DNA of 26,657 nt from an uncultured Porphyromonadaceae bacterium. Its GTDB lineage: Bacteria > Bacteroidota > Bacteroidia > Bacteroidales > Muribaculaceae. Shown here piece after piece: positions 15,617 through 23,677 of the stretch. Below the pieces are notes generated by a model. The model was not told the DNA's origin and did no database searches. It saw only the letters and a list, made by a program, of their open reading frames with translations. Location of the stretch: positions 1 through 26,657 of the forward strand of contig CABPYL010000042.1 of assembly GCA_902461565.1 (NCBI GenBank), in the 5' to 3' direction. The position numbers and the translations under genes are program-made. Each line of letters opens with the position of its first letter. Position 1 is the first letter of the stretch.

Positions 15617-18600
15617 TCAGTCATGCTCTATACTGACAGTTGAATAAGCTGCGCCTCGGTCTACCCTTATACGAACAGGTATTCGCTCGCGCAATTCAGC
15701 GACATGACTGATTATACCCACTCGGCGCCCCATAACATGACGTAGACCGCGCAACATATCCACCGCCGCTTCCAACGGTTCGCCGCTAAGACTACCGAAA
15801 CCTTCGTCGATAAAAAGGATATCCATATTGAAACAATTGCCAACATCTGAAAGCGCAAGAGCAAGAGCAAGGGATACAACAAATGTCTCACCACCGGAAA
15901 TGCTGTTTGCCGGACGCATAGCCCCGTTCAGATAGGCATCGCGTACCATGATGAGCAAACTGTCGCGCTGACAGCACAGACTATAGCGCGGCATTATCTG
16001 CCGCAGATAGATATTGGCTTTGCCAAGCAGATGTCCAAGAATATAACGCAGTGCAATTGTTCCGAACTTCTTTCCGTCCGAGCTACCGAACAGACGGTCG
16101 AGACGCACCCATTTTTCAACCACATCCTGCTGCGCCTCCATGCGGGCAAGCAAGCCCGATTTACGGACGCGTAACTCTTCATCATACTGTAAGCGCTGAC
16201 GAAGTGCTCCGAGGCTGGCAGAGCAGTCGGAAACCTTCGCTGATATTTCTTCCACAGCCGCGGCAGAAGTTTCCCCGCTCTCATCATCCGGCATCGACGG
16301 CTTTTCTGCTGTATGCTTCATTAACATTTCCTCGACCGAATTCAATGCAGAGACAGCGACGTCATGTGCCTTTTCAGCCTTCGCAACAATATTGACACAA
16401 TCCTGAATTTTCTGGTCAGAAAATCCGTATAATTCAAAAAGACGCCGAAGAGAAATATGTTGATTAGAATTAACGCATTGAACCACAATATTTTTCGCAT
16501 CTCTCATACGACATTCCAAATGCTCGATAGCCTCGAAATTCGAACGAGTTAAGGCCGCGAGATTTCCAAATTTGGTTTCAATTCCATCTATCGGCCGGGA
16601 TTCTGAAACCTCGGAAGGTTCAATTTCGAAAATTTTTGCGAGGTACTCCATTGGTTCGCGAACATTGACCAACGCTACCTCAATCATTCTGTTAACGTTT
16701 GTTAAATTATCAATTTGTTTTTTTGACGCACCAAAATGTTCAGCAAGCGAAGAAAACTCCTTTGAGAACGCAACCGGGTCCGACGAAAAATCAATTACCC
16801 ATTTTCCGAGAGCTTTTCGAATCTGCTCCACTTCGCTACTGAAAGAATCCTTATAGGAAACAAGCAGATCCGCTGTTGATTTTTCAGCCGCACGCGACTG
16901 CTCGAAATTCCGCTGAGCCATCATGAGCCCTGAATTTGCCTCATCGTTTTTCGCGTGCAGAGCTACAAGTTGATTCCGTAATTCCGCCAGATGCTTCTGC
17001 GCTACCGCACCTTGGTCCAGCTTGACTGAATAAACTGCAAGAGAACGATGAATACCATCTACCTCCGAGACAATGTCTGTTTCCGCCACATTAATAGATG
17101 AAAGAGCCTTTGCAAATGCAGACGCGCTCTTATCAAATGCCAAACTCTTTGCTACGACCTGCGCTTTCAACTCCTCTACCCTCGCCGACAACAGCGAATG
17201 TGCTACCCGCGCATTCTGTGTGGCCTTGCGTGCCAGTTCACATTGCGCTCGTCGTTTCTCAATATCCTCCTTCAAAGGCTCCAACGCGGCAAGGATTTCT
17301 TTGTCGGAATCAATATGGGATTCCACAGGCCGACGGCAAACAGGACAAATATCACCCGGCTGCAGTTGCGCGCGCGCAATACGCGCCCAGTCGGAGAGAC
17401 TTTCGGACGCCTTACCGAAAGAAACTTCAAGAGCAGCCAACGCATCCACCTGCGTTTCTTCCGCAGTTACAGCAACGGCTACGTCCCTGGCAGCGACAGG
17501 CAATTGGTTTGACGCCTGCGCCAGAGCCAGTCGCAATTCTTCAAGTTCCTTTTTCTTTTCCGCAATACCTTCGGAATCCTTCTGTAAAAGTTTAAGCTTG
17601 CCCTCCTTTACAGTCAGATTATTTACAGCATCTCGCACGCCATCAAGAGCCAAAACTTTAAGATCGCGTTCACACACCTCTACCCTACCCTGCATTTCTT
17701 CCACTGCCTTTCGACATTCTTCGACAATATTTGCGGCAGTCTCCATTTCCTTTCTACGCGACTCTGTTGATGCGCGCAGAGAAGGAATACTCTCGGCAGA
17801 TAGAATAATTTTAGTCTGCAAAGCGGCGAGACGGTTCAGTTTCTCGATAATCGCATCGGCATTCTCCAAGGCCGCAGCCTTATCGGAACAGCTGTCTAAG
17901 AAAGACTGACAATTTGAAAGCTCGACCGAATTCTGCAGATGCTGTACACGCAAGCTGTTCACCCCGGCAAGCAGCAACCGGAACTCGCCGGCAAAACGCA
18001 AAGCCTTCACCCTGCAATCGCGAAGCATAACTTTTGCCGCTTCACGCTCCCGAAGCGACAAAAGCGCAGCCGAAGCAATCTCCATATCCGAACATATTTT
18101 TTTTGCATCGGTATAGACCGGTTGCAGAAGCATGGCACGGGCATGTTCAAGGCCCGCCTGCGCGATGCTGAGCTGCGCTTTTATCCTCGACAAGGTAACG
18201 AACCATTGCGAGCGCAAAAGAGCGTCAGCATGCTTCTTTCGCAGCTCTTCGAGCGACGCACTTTTTACCTCGATTTCGTTCTGCAATGCAACAACCTCTT
18301 CAGTTGTCAGAGGTCTGACAGCACCGGCTTCGGTGTTCATAAATTCAAGAGCAACATTCTCCTCGCGCAGACGATGGCTGATCCCAATGCTAATCTCGTT
18401 GTACACGCTCACATCAAGCAGCTTGCCAAGAAGATCGGCACGATCCTTATCCTTGCTGTTAAGGAACATCGAGAACTGCCCCTGCGCAAGCATTGTAGTA
18501 CGCTGAAACTGTATCATATCCATTCCCACAGCCTTACGCACTATTAAATTCACCTCCGACTTCTCTGCGACGCCACCCGGCCATTCAACCAGTCGTCTGA

Positions 18601-18979
18601 CAGCCTGAAATTTACCGTCAGGTCTGTTTCCGGCACGGCGCGCACTCCAGATACCCTTGTATTCAATACCGTCGTTACCTGTAAAAACCAGCTCGGCAAA
18701 ACCTTCGCCGGCGCCTCGCCTCAACATCTGCCGCGTGTCTTTCAGGGTGAGACCGCCATTGAAGGATTCTGCATCGGTCTTACCTTCCATCTCGGTACGC
18801 AGACGAGGCGCATCGTTGAAAAGCACAAGACAGATACAATCAAGAATGACCGACTTACCTGCGCCGGTATCGCCGTAAATCAGAAAAAGATCAGATTTAC
18901 CAAGCAAGTCGCCACCAAAGTCAATGACTGCGTCGGCAATGGAAGCAATGTTATGTATCGTGAGTTTCTTAATCTTCAT
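15617..18979 (-). CDS. sbcC: SbcC, Rad50-like ATPase of the SbcCD nuclease
   Basis: 1120 aa. Walker A GDTGAGKS (36-43) follows a RecN/Rad50-type start (MKIKKLTIHNIASIADAVID). Long coiled-coil arms flank the zinc hook CPVC (about 545-548). The C-terminal ATPase half has the ABC signature SISGGE (about 1027-1032), Walker B MDILFIDEGFG (about 1053) and a switch histidine in GIISHV. With SbcD it forms an SMC-like complex that opens DNA hairpins and trims blocked double-strand ends. It overlaps the sbcD stop by 11 bp, indicating translational coupling. It lies tail to tail with apt. Confidence 0.95.
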   Translation of the reverse strand: MKIKKLTIHNIASIADAVIDFGGDLLGKSDLFLIYGDTGAGKSVILDCICLVLFNDAPRLRTEMEGKTDAESFNGGLTLKDTRQMLRRGAGEGFAELVFTGNDGIEYKGIWSARRAGNRPDGKFQAVRRLVEWPGGVAEKSEVNLIVRKAVGMDMIQFQRTTMLAQGQFSMFLNSKDKDRADLLGKLLDVSVYNEISIGISHRLREENVALEFMNTEAGAVRPLTTEEVVALQNEIEVKSASLEELRKKHADALLRSQWFVTLSRIKAQLSIAQAGLEHARAMLLQPVYTDAKKICSDMEIASAALLSLREREAAKVMLRDCRVKALRFAGEFRLLLAGVNSLRVQHLQNSVELSNCQSFLDSCSDKAAALENADAIIEKLNRLAALQTKIILSAESIPSLRASTESRRKEMETAANIVEECRKAVEEMQGRVEVCERDLKVLALDGVRDAVNNLTVKEGKLKLLQKDSEGIAEKKKELEELRLALAQASNQLPVAARDVAVAVTAEETQVDALAALEVSFGKASESLSDWARIARAQLQPGDICPVCRRPVESHIDSDKEILAALEPLKEDIEKRRAQCELARKATQNARVAHSLLSARVEELKAQVVAKSLAFDKSASAFAKALSSINVAETDIVSEVDGIHRSLAVYSVKLDQGAVAQKHLAELRNQLVALHAKNDEANSGLMMAQRNFEQSRAAEKSTADLLVSYKDSFSSEVEQIRKALGKWVIDFSSDPVAFSKEFSSLAEHFGASKKQIDNLTNVNRMIEVALVNVREPMEYLAKIFEIEPSEVSESRPIDGIETKFGNLAALTRSNFEAIEHLECRMRDAKNIVVQCVNSNQHISLRRLFELYGFSDQKIQDCVNIVAKAEKAHDVAVSALNSVEEMLMKHTAEKPSMPDDESGETSAAAVEEISAKVSDCSASLGALRQRLQYDEELRVRKSGLLARMEAQQDVVEKWVRLDRLFGSSDGKKFGTIALRYILGHLLGKANIYLRQIMPRYSLCCQRDSLLIMVRDAYLNGAMRPANSISGGETFVVSLALALALSDVGNCFNMDILFIDEGFGSLSGEPLEAAVDMLRGLRHVMGRRVGIISHVAELRERIPVRIRVDRGAAYSTVSIEHD

Positions 18980-20135
18980 CTTCCTTCCTATTTACTGATT
19001 CGGCAACCTCGCGAAACAGTCCGCGCAATTCATCATCATAATCCAGACCGAACTCCTCGGCATATAAGTCGGCCAGAACGTCGGGAGACAACATCTTGAA
19101 TTCCTCGATAGTCATTGCCCTGTGCACACCACCCGGGGCAGAATAATCCGCCGGGGGATAGTTGAGCGTACAGAAACGATGTCCGGCATTTTCACAAATC
19201 TGCGTTGCAATAATATCCGCGTCGGCGGGTACAGCTTCGTCGCGGGACACATTAAGTCGGATATACGACGGAAGAGGTGAATCGAATTTTTTCAGTCTGT
19301 CGAGCACAACGCTCCACGGTTCGTAAAGACCACCCAAGGGTAATGTAACAACCGGTACTGGCGCAGGCAAGGGTATTGTGTCCACCTCTGCGCTACTCCC
19401 GCGAGAATCTATTTGCACTCGGCTTACGCTGTGTTCGAAATCCTCGTCGAACGAAACCGGAAGAATGGAACCGCTATACCTAATCCTGCCCCCGCTGCCC
19501 GGTATTGTCATAGGCACGTGCACATGCCCCAACGCGGCATAATCGTAGCCAGAACCGAACACGGACGATTCCACCGCCTCGTCGGCACCATGAGCGTCGA
19601 CGTCGGCGCTACCGAAATTAACCATCGCATGTGCCATAAGAAATACAGGAAGCGCACTGGTATTACGTTGCGCCGTTTCGTCGAGCAGACGCTGGAAAAG
19701 CCCGTTATCCACCAGGCGGCTATAAACATACGGCACAGCAACAACGAAGCATTTTCCGGAAATCTCAATTATCAACTTGGAAAAGTTTACTTCATCGTCG
19801 CTAACCGCCGAACCTATGGCATACACACCAAGCTCACGCCAGGCGTCGCGGAAAATTTCGTGCATAGAGGCACTGTCGTGATTACCGGCGGTAATCACAA
19901 TCTTCATACCCGGAGCTGCATGCAGCAAGCGCAGGAGAACAGACGTAAGCATAGTATGCGCTGCTGCACCGGGCCGCGGGTTATGAAATATGTCGCCGCT
20001 CACGAGCAGCACATCAGGTTTCTCGCAACCGATAATTTCCACAAGCCGGTCGAATACAGCGACGTGCTCGGCGGACCGGTCGTTGCAATATAAAGTACAG
20101 CCGATATGCCAGTCGGCAGTATGGATGATTTTCAT
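18969..20135 (-). CDS. sbcD: SbcD, Mre11-like exonuclease subunit
   Basis: 388 aa. Metallophosphoesterase motifs are in order: IIHTADWHIG (3-12), VSGDIFHN (45-52), GNHDS (84-88), MAHAM (about 166) and LGHVHVP (about 208). These build the two-metal site of the Mre11/SbcD nuclease. The C-terminal part (about 280-388) corresponds to the capping and SbcC-binding region. It is the first gene of the sbcDC operon, whose second gene overlaps its last 11 bases. A TATCTTTG box lies 4 bp upstream of its ATG. Confidence 0.94.
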   Translation of the reverse strand: MKIIHTADWHIGCTLYCNDRSAEHVAVFDRLVEIIGCEKPDVLLVSGDIFHNPRPGAAAHTMLTSVLLRLLHAAPGMKIVITAGNHDSASMHEIFRDAWRELGVYAIGSAVSDDEVNFSKLIIEISGKCFVVAVPYVYSRLVDNGLFQRLLDETAQRNTSALPVFLMAHAMVNFGSADVDAHGADEAVESSVFGSGYDYAALGHVHVPMTIPGSGGRIRYSGSILPVSFDEDFEHSVSRVQIDSRGSSAEVDTIPLPAPVPVVTLPLGGLYEPWSVVLDRLKKFDSPLPSYIRLNVSRDEAVPADADIIATQICENAGHRFCTLNYPPADYSAPGGVHRAMTIEEFKMLSPDVLADLYAEEFGLDYDDELRGLFREVAESVNRKEDED

Positions 20136-20139
20136 TTCA

Positions 20140-20147
20140 CAAAGATA
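20140..20147 (-). promoter_or_regulatory. -7-like box just upstream of sbcD
   Basis: TATCTTTG on the minus strand (20147-20140) fits TAnnTTTG and ends 4 bp before the sbcD ATG (20135). No -33 TTTG is found 19-21 bp upstream; that space holds a terminator hairpin. If active, the sbcD message would be essentially leaderless. Confidence 0.3.
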
Positions 20148-20149
20148 AC

Positions 20150-20178
20150 AAAAAATCCCCGCTACACGGAGCGGGATT
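20150..20178 (-). terminator. Minus-strand terminator upstream of sbcD
   Basis: On the minus strand AATCCCGCT (20178-20170), loop CCGTGT, AGCGGGGATT (20163-20154; one bulged G), then six T (20155-20150). It is oriented to stop a minus-strand transcript coming from 20180-20600, where only two small open frames are visible. Confidence 0.65.
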
Positions 20179-20301
20179 CTTCATGAATGCACAATATTAT
20201 ACTTTACAATGTCGGGACGACAGTCCCACCACATTCGGCTGGTAGTTTTTTTCGCCCCCAATACACTGTGCGGTAATCTTTTACTGCTTAGGGTTGAGAG
20301 T

Positions 20302-20409
20302 CTAATCCATTGCGCTATATATAGCGGAGTAGATAGCCGAGGTAATCGTTCCACGTTTCATAGCTATTGCTGGGATGTTGGCAAAGTACTTACGAGCGAT
20401 TATTTTCAT
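20302..20409 (-). CDS. Possible 35-aa peptide or gene remnant
   Basis: ATG at 20409 overlaps the TGA of the frame upstream (TTATGAAA). The product starts MKIIARKYFANIPAIAMKRG and ends in a Ser/Ile/Tyr/Ala-rich run. After the stop at 20302 the same frame continues in protein-like segments broken by stops (for example around 20250-20280), which looks like a decayed gene. No family recognised; coding is doubtful. Confidence 0.2.
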   Translation of the reverse strand: MKIIARKYFANIPAIAMKRGTITSAIYSAIYSAMD

Positions 20410-20564
20410 AAGTCTAAGTTGCCATTGTCCGATAGAGCGCCTTCGCTGGCATCGAAAGTCACACTCGTGCCGAGATCTTTCTTCATGAGGCTGACAAGAT
20501 AATTTTCGATATCGGATGCCTTGATAAGCTCACCGCACAATGACAACGTATCGCCACGTAACAA
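20406..20564 (-). CDS. Possible small protein or 3' remnant of a lost gene
   Basis: A 52-codon frame from a TTG at 20564 to TGA at 20406; the frame is open up to about 20630 but has no upstream ATG. The product has ordinary protein composition, with LRGDTLSLCGELIKASDIEN followed by YLVSLMKKDLGTSVTFDASE, unlike the random translations of the surrounding AT-rich DNA. It could be the end of a gene truncated at its 5' side, or a small gene with a TTG start. The next frame starts inside its stop codon, and a terminator lies 230 bp downstream. Function unknown. Confidence 0.25.
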   Translation of the reverse strand: MLRGDTLSLCGELIKASDIENYLVSLMKKDLGTSVTFDASEGALSDNGNLDL

Positions 20565-20580
20565 CGCATAATTGGTATAC

Positions 20581-20905
20581 AATTGCAGGAATATTAATCT
20601 TAAACGAATGGTTAAGGTTAAAAATAATTATGAAAGATTGTATTTTTTAATATATAGTAATTTTTCACTGCGTAACATGCACAATGTTAAATAAATGACA
20701 GAGCAATATTTGTTAATAAAACATAAAGGGTAAGTTCATTATCCAATCTGGAATACTCCAGTCCCATTTTGACAATACATGCACTCCTTTTCTTATGTTA
20801 TCTTATGTAAAAAATACGAAATTTGTTGTAACTTTGCACCATAATTAGCCACGGATATTAAATAACTATCAGATAAACCAATTACTCACCAACTCAACAC
20901 ATTCA
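20581..20905. other. AT-rich leader region of the receptor-lipoprotein operon
   Basis: About 325 bp, clearly richer in A/T than the neighbouring genes, with no convincing open frame on either strand. It holds the promoter -7 box at 20829-20836 and a leader of about 65 nt before the receptor ATG. I see no sigma-factor or regulator gene and no clear riboswitch fold. Confidence 0.5.
20829..20836 (+). promoter_or_regulatory. -7 promoter element for the receptor-lipoprotein operon
   Basis: TAACTTTG matches TAnnTTTG and is followed by CACC about where transcription would begin (near 20842). The -33 element is weak (only TTATG near 20803). The ATG at 20906 leaves a leader of roughly 65 nt. Confidence 0.5.
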
Positions 20906-23638
20906 ATGAGACGACTTCTTACGGTTTTCACCGTGCTGTGGCTCGCAGGCATATATGCCTTTGCGGCCGGCGGCATCATGACATGTAAAGGAACGGTAGT
21001 AGACGAAAACGGCGAGCCCGTAATAGGCGCCGGTATCGTGATTACCAATGGAAAGGCGGTCGGTACTTCCGACATCGACGGCCACTTCGCAGTAAAGGTT
21101 CCGGAAAACACAAACACTCTCACTTTCAGCTATGTGGGATACGAAAGCAACATCGTTAAAGCACGTCCGGACATGGGTACAATCCGCATGCAGCCCTCTA
21201 CCGAACTGCTGAACGATGTTGTGGTAACACAGTCGCTGGCACGCACACGCAAGACGCCTGTTGCAGTATCGCAGGTAAACAAAGCCGAAATCGACGTTAA
21301 ACTCGGCGGTCAGGAACTTCCCGAAGTACTCAACACCACTCCCGGTGTATGGGCCACCAAAGACGGCGGCGGCTTCGGCGACGCCAAAATAAACATGCGC
21401 GGCTTCAAGAGCGCCAACGTTGCAGTACTTGTAAACGGTATCCCCGTAAACGATATGGAATGGGGCGGCGTTTACTGGAGCAACTGGGCCGGTCTGAGCG
21501 ACGTGGCATCCAATATCCAGACCCAGCGAGGCCTGGGCGCGGCTATCCTATCGTCTCCCTCTATCGGCGGTACCATCAACATCACCACCCAGAGCCTCGA
21601 CGCCGAGAAAGGTGGCCGCGTATGGTACGGCATGGGTAACGACGGCATGAACGACATGGGCATGAAAGTTTCCACCGGCCTGATGAAGAACGGATGGGCA
21701 ATCACAGTGCTCGGCTCACGCAAGTGGGGCGACGGCTACGTTCAGGGCACATGGTTTAAATCGTACAACTACTTCATCAACGTCAGCAAGAAAATCAACG
21801 ACCGCCATCAGCTGTCTCTCACCGCTTTCGGCGCTCCCCAGCAGCACAACAAGCGCTCCAGCCAGGACGGTCTTACTATCCTTAACTACCAGACCTTAGG
21901 CAAGCGCTATATGGACGGCGACAGTCCCTACAAATATAACCCCACATGGGGTTACGGACTCGACGGACAACCCCGCACCTCCAACCTGAACACCTACCAC
22001 AAGCCTCAGATCTCGCTGGCCCACATCTGGAAAATCGACAATAAGTCCAGCCTCTCCACAACCCTGTATGTATCCATCGCCAGCGGCGGCGGCTACAGCG
22101 GTCAGGGCCGCGGCACATACAACGGCACAAGCCTTAGCAACTCCAGCTGGTACGGTGCCACCCAGGGTACTCCCAACACCCTGTTCCGCAACGCAGACGG
22201 CACATTCGGCTATAATCTTATCCAGCTGATGAACCGTGCAAGCACCACCGGCTCCAACATGGTGATGTCCGAATCCAACAACTCGCACAACTGGTACGGC
22301 CTGGTTTCCACATACCAGAACCGTTTCCTGGACAATAAGCTCAACTTCCTTGCCGGTATCGACCTCCGCTACTACATCGGCTACCATAACAACAAAATCG
22401 TTGACCTGTACGACGGCGAATACTTCATGGACGACAGCAGCCGCCGCAACGTGAAGCCCGAAAACAATGCCGCAGCCGCCGATCCCAACTGGCGCTATGA
22501 GAAATTAGGCGTGGGCGACGTGGTTTACCGCGACTACGAAGGCCGCACCAATCAGGAAGGCGTTTACGCGCAGGCCGAGTACACCATGCTCGACAACAAG
22601 CTCAACCTCGTGCTCTCCGGTTCTATCAACAATACCGGCTACCAGCGTGTAGACCACTTCTACTACGACAAAGAGCACGAAAAATCGAAGACCTACAATT
22701 TTATCGGCGGAACAGCAAAGTTCGGCGCCAACTACAACATAGACCGCCACAGCAACGTATTCGCCAATGTAGGCTACATAAGCCGCGCGCCGTTCTTCAG
22801 CCAGGGCGTGTTCCTCAGCTCCGCTGTCTCCAATGCAGCCAACCCCAACCCCGTTAACGAGAAGGTATTCTCGGCAGAAGTTGGCTACGGTTTCAGCTCA
22901 CGTGCATTCTCGGCAATGGTGAACGCTTACTACACCAAGTGGCTCGACAAAACAACCACACGCGGCGGCGACATCACCAGTGGCGAACACGCTGGCGACC
23001 GTTACTACCTGAACATGACAGGCGTTGATGCCCGCCACATGGGTATCGAGCTAAACTTCACATACATCCCTCTGAAATGGCTGGAAGTTACCGGCATGCT
23101 CTCCTGGGGCGACTACACTTGGGTGAACAATCCCATCGGCTACTTCTATAACCAGCTTGGCCAGCCTATTAAGAACCTCAGCGGCGACGTTGCCTCCGGT
23201 ATCCTCGCCGAGGACCACGCATGGGCAAAACTGAACCAGGACAAAGTGAAAGTTGGCGGTTCCGCACAGACTACCGCCGCTCTGGGTGTAACATTCCGTC
23301 CTTTCACCGGCTTCCGTATCGGCGCCGACTGGAAAGTGGCAGCACGCAACTATTCGGACTATACCCTCAGCAGCAGCTCCTTCTCCGCAAACAAGGAAAT
23401 CAACCTCGGCAACCCATGGGAAATACCCTGGGGCAACCAGCTTGACCTCAACGCTTCCTACCGCTTCAAAATCGGCGCTGTAGACGCTACCCTCTTCGGC
23501 AACGTACACAACCTGTTCGACTACCGCTATATGGTGGACGCCACAACGCCCTCCGACGCCGACGGAACATGGGAGAACGCCTATGGCTTCTACAGCTTCG
23601 GCCGCACATACACCATGAAGCTACGAATCAACTTCTAA
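20906..23638 (+). CDS. TonB-dependent outer-membrane receptor with carboxypeptidase-regulatory-like N-terminal domain
   Basis: 910 aa. Signal peptide about 1-21 (LLTVFTVLWLAGIYAFAAGG). The regulatory-like domain (about 26-95, GTVVDENGEPVIGAGIVI to FSYVGYES) is followed by a TonB-box-like LNDVVVT, a plug (about 118-230 with LPEVLNTTPGVWATKDGGG and INMRGFKSANVAVLVNGIPV) and a long barrel ending in KLRINF, the terminal-Phe pattern of outer-membrane proteins. It is shorter than most SusC proteins. It imports an unknown ligand using TonB energy. The partner 39 bp downstream is a lipoprotein but not SusD. Codon use is strongly biased to C-ending codons, more than in the housekeeping genes, which suggests high expression. 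Confidence 0.93.
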   Translation: MRRLLTVFTVLWLAGIYAFAAGGIMTCKGTVVDENGEPVIGAGIVITNGKAVGTSDIDGHFAVKVPENTNTLTFSYVGYESNIVKARPDMGTIRMQPSTELLNDVVVTQSLARTRKTPVAVSQVNKAEIDVKLGGQELPEVLNTTPGVWATKDGGGFGDAKINMRGFKSANVAVLVNGIPVNDMEWGGVYWSNWAGLSDVASNIQTQRGLGAAILSSPSIGGTINITTQSLDAEKGGRVWYGMGNDGMNDMGMKVSTGLMKNGWAITVLGSRKWGDGYVQGTWFKSYNYFINVSKKINDRHQLSLTAFGAPQQHNKRSSQDGLTILNYQTLGKRYMDGDSPYKYNPTWGYGLDGQPRTSNLNTYHKPQISLAHIWKIDNKSSLSTTLYVSIASGGGYSGQGRGTYNGTSLSNSSWYGATQGTPNTLFRNADGTFGYNLIQLMNRASTTGSNMVMSESNNSHNWYGLVSTYQNRFLDNKLNFLAGIDLRYYIGYHNNKIVDLYDGEYFMDDSSRRNVKPENNAAAADPNWRYEKLGVGDVVYRDYEGRTNQEGVYAQAEYTMLDNKLNLVLSGSINNTGYQRVDHFYYDKEHEKSKTYNFIGGTAKFGANYNIDRHSNVFANVGYISRAPFFSQGVFLSSAVSNAANPNPVNEKVFSAEVGYGFSSRAFSAMVNAYYTKWLDKTTTRGGDITSGEHAGDRYYLNMTGVDARHMGIELNFTYIPLKWLEVTGMLSWGDYTWVNNPIGYFYNQLGQPIKNLSGDVASGILAEDHAWAKLNQDKVKVGGSAQTTAALGVTFRPFTGFRIGADWKVAARNYSDYTLSSSSFSANKEINLGNPWEIPWGNQLDLNASYRFKIGAVDATLFGNVHNLFDYRYMVDATTPSDADGTWENAYGFYSFGRTYTMKLRINF

Positions 23639-23677
23639 GCGACAGAACCTAATATCAATTTGTAAGATATCAGAATA

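Noticed and set aside
15364..15636. 90-codon plus-strand frame after apt
   Set aside because: It lies past a terminator, runs into sbcC on the other strand, and has no recognisable domain or promoter.
17073..17909. 278-codon plus-strand open frame opposite sbcC
   Set aside because: Ser/Ala/Arg-rich shadow of the coiled-coil region of sbcC on the other strand.
20240..20330. Possible tRNA or tRNA fragment (GGTTGAGAGTCTAATCC-like stretch)
   Set aside because: It looks slightly like a T-arm, but no acceptor stem, D-arm or anticodon stem can be paired around it.
20209..20502. 97-codon plus-strand frame between sbcD and the receptor
   Set aside because: No protein-like signature or start context, and the opposite strand carries the terminator and the more protein-like small frames.
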